58,343 bases of DNA from Nanobdellota archaeon. Lineage in GTDB: Archaea > Nanobdellota > Nanobdellia > Woesearchaeales > JAGLXL01. Of the stretch, positions 57,972 through 58,343 are shown piece after piece. The stretch lies in the NCBI GenBank assembly GCA_023132895.1, contig JAGLXL010000007.1, positions 1 to 58,343 on the forward strand, written 5' to 3'. Below the pieces are notes generated by a model, which searched no databases, was not told the origin of the DNA, and worked only from the letters and a program-made list of their open reading frames with translations. The position numbers and the translations under genes are program-made. The first letter of the stretch is position 1; each line of letters starts with the position of its first letter.

Positions 57972-58343
57972 TCATTCGTATCGTAATGCTTCGACTGGTT
58001 TCATTTTCGATGCTTGTCTGGCTGGGGCTACTCCTGAAATAGCTCCAACTAAAAAGGAAAACAACAAAGCGCCGACAATCAGATACCAAGGGAAACTGGC
58101 TTTCAAAATATCTAAACCCTGCATGGCTGCACCAAATTCAACTAATTTTCCAATGCCTACGCCGATTAAAACACCGATGATTCCTCCCATCAAGCCTAAA
58201 AATCCAGATTCAAATAAAAAGATTGCTAAAATATCTTTGTTTTGAGCACCGATAGCTTTCATGACTCCGATTTCATTGGTTCTTTCCAAGACTGAAGTGT
58301 ACATGGTGTTCATAATTCCAACTCCACCAACCAACAAAGAAAT
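57972..58343 (-). CDS. FtsX/MacB-like ABC permease, C-terminal part (runs off the window)
   Basis: The final 123 residues of a MacB-type permease: ISLLVGGVGIMNTMYTSV, ERTNEIGVMKAIGAQNKDI, three transmembrane helices, and the closing GVAPARQASKMKPVEALRYE. The conserved end of this family is intact. The N-terminal helix and extracytoplasmic domain lie beyond base 58343. It pairs with the ATPase at 57052-57765. Confidence 0.9.
   Translation of the reverse strand: MSLLVGGVGIMNTMYTSVLERTNEIGVMKAIGAQNKDILAIFLFESGFLGLMGGIIGVLIGVGIGKLVEFGAAMQGLDILKASFPWYLIVGALLFSFLVGAISGVAPARQASKMKPVEALRYE

Noticed and set aside
1-58343. tRNA, rRNA, insertion sequences and replication origin
   Set aside because: Reading all gene-free spacers by eye I found no cloverleaf with a T-loop GTTCGA pattern, no rRNA-like segments, no transposase gene and no origin repeats. 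A tRNAscan and Infernal run would be needed to exclude small RNAs.

Overview
The window is a gene-dense, AT-rich piece of an archaeal chromosome. Archaeal markers include GatD and GatE for Gln-tRNA synthesis, deoxyhypusine synthase, archease, a Cdc48-type double AAA ATPase, four TrmB-family regulators, an AbrB-PhoU regulator, TATA boxes of the TTTAAATA type, and GGAGG or GGTGG ribosome binding sites. Short genes, many lineage-specific small proteins and a sugar metabolism limited to lower-sugar interconversion suggest a DPANN archaeon, probably of the Woesearchaeota/Nanoarchaeota group. That placement is inference. I see no rRNA, tRNA, CRISPR array or transposase.

Layout. 1-3.1 kb: end of a MinD-like ATPase, a ZIP metal transporter, a membrane winged-helix regulator and a DsbD/CcdA-like redox protein. 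3.1-6.0 kb (minus): archease, a small conserved protein, a palindrome-rich spacer, a radical SAM protein and TatD. 6.1-9.1 kb: deoxyhypusine synthase and a TrmB gene divergent from three orphan small genes. 9.3-17.7 kb: Cdc48 overlapping a free-standing phosphohistidine swivelling-domain protein, a nucleotidyltransferase cassette, a TrmB gene, a histidine phosphatase, a second swivelling-domain protein, and signs of local duplication and gene decay. 17.7-21.1 kb: TPM protein, LemA, GatD and an HD protein. 21.1-28.9 kb (minus): three surface proteins, including a very large protein with Ig-like repeats. 29.1-32.9 kb: ABC-2 exporter, a tiny membrane protein, a rhomboid and a KaiC-like ATPase, all overlapping.

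32.9-38.1 kb (minus) is the most unusual block. It has a P-loop-less KaiC-like protein, a double-PAS protein, a roadblock/LC7 protein, a V4R sensor, two small multi-pass membrane proteins, a pseudo-KaiC fused to a conservon/MglA-like GTPase, and a TrmB-like regulator. It faces the active KaiC-like gene. I read it as a candidate undescribed signalling system in which a roadblock/GTPase pair is combined with active and inactive KaiC-like subunits. Next to it lie a zinc-ribbon microprotein, an AbrB-PhoU regulator, and a Ser/Thr kinase fused to a GH88-like (alpha/alpha)6 barrel.

42.3-50.3 kb: GatE lacking its usual insertion, then a minus-strand operon that links PfkB kinase, FBP aldolase, RpiB, Rpe, a cupin, XTPase, split transketolase and transaldolase. 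50.4-58.3 kb: a TrmB gene divergent from an adenylate-forming enzyme and a NodB deacetylase, then a cation exchanger, glutamate dehydrogenase, a membrane DsbA-like protein and a MacB-type ABC transporter.

Two non-coding themes run through the window. First, several spacers hold palindrome-rich elements. Two of them (43786-43950 and 54475-54589) are clearly related and share a stem with compensatory base changes. Two others (3958-4007 and 46513-46550) share another core. Second, TrmB genes sit beside dyad operators, and two paralogues with similar recognition helices have near-identical operators and divergent TATA boxes.
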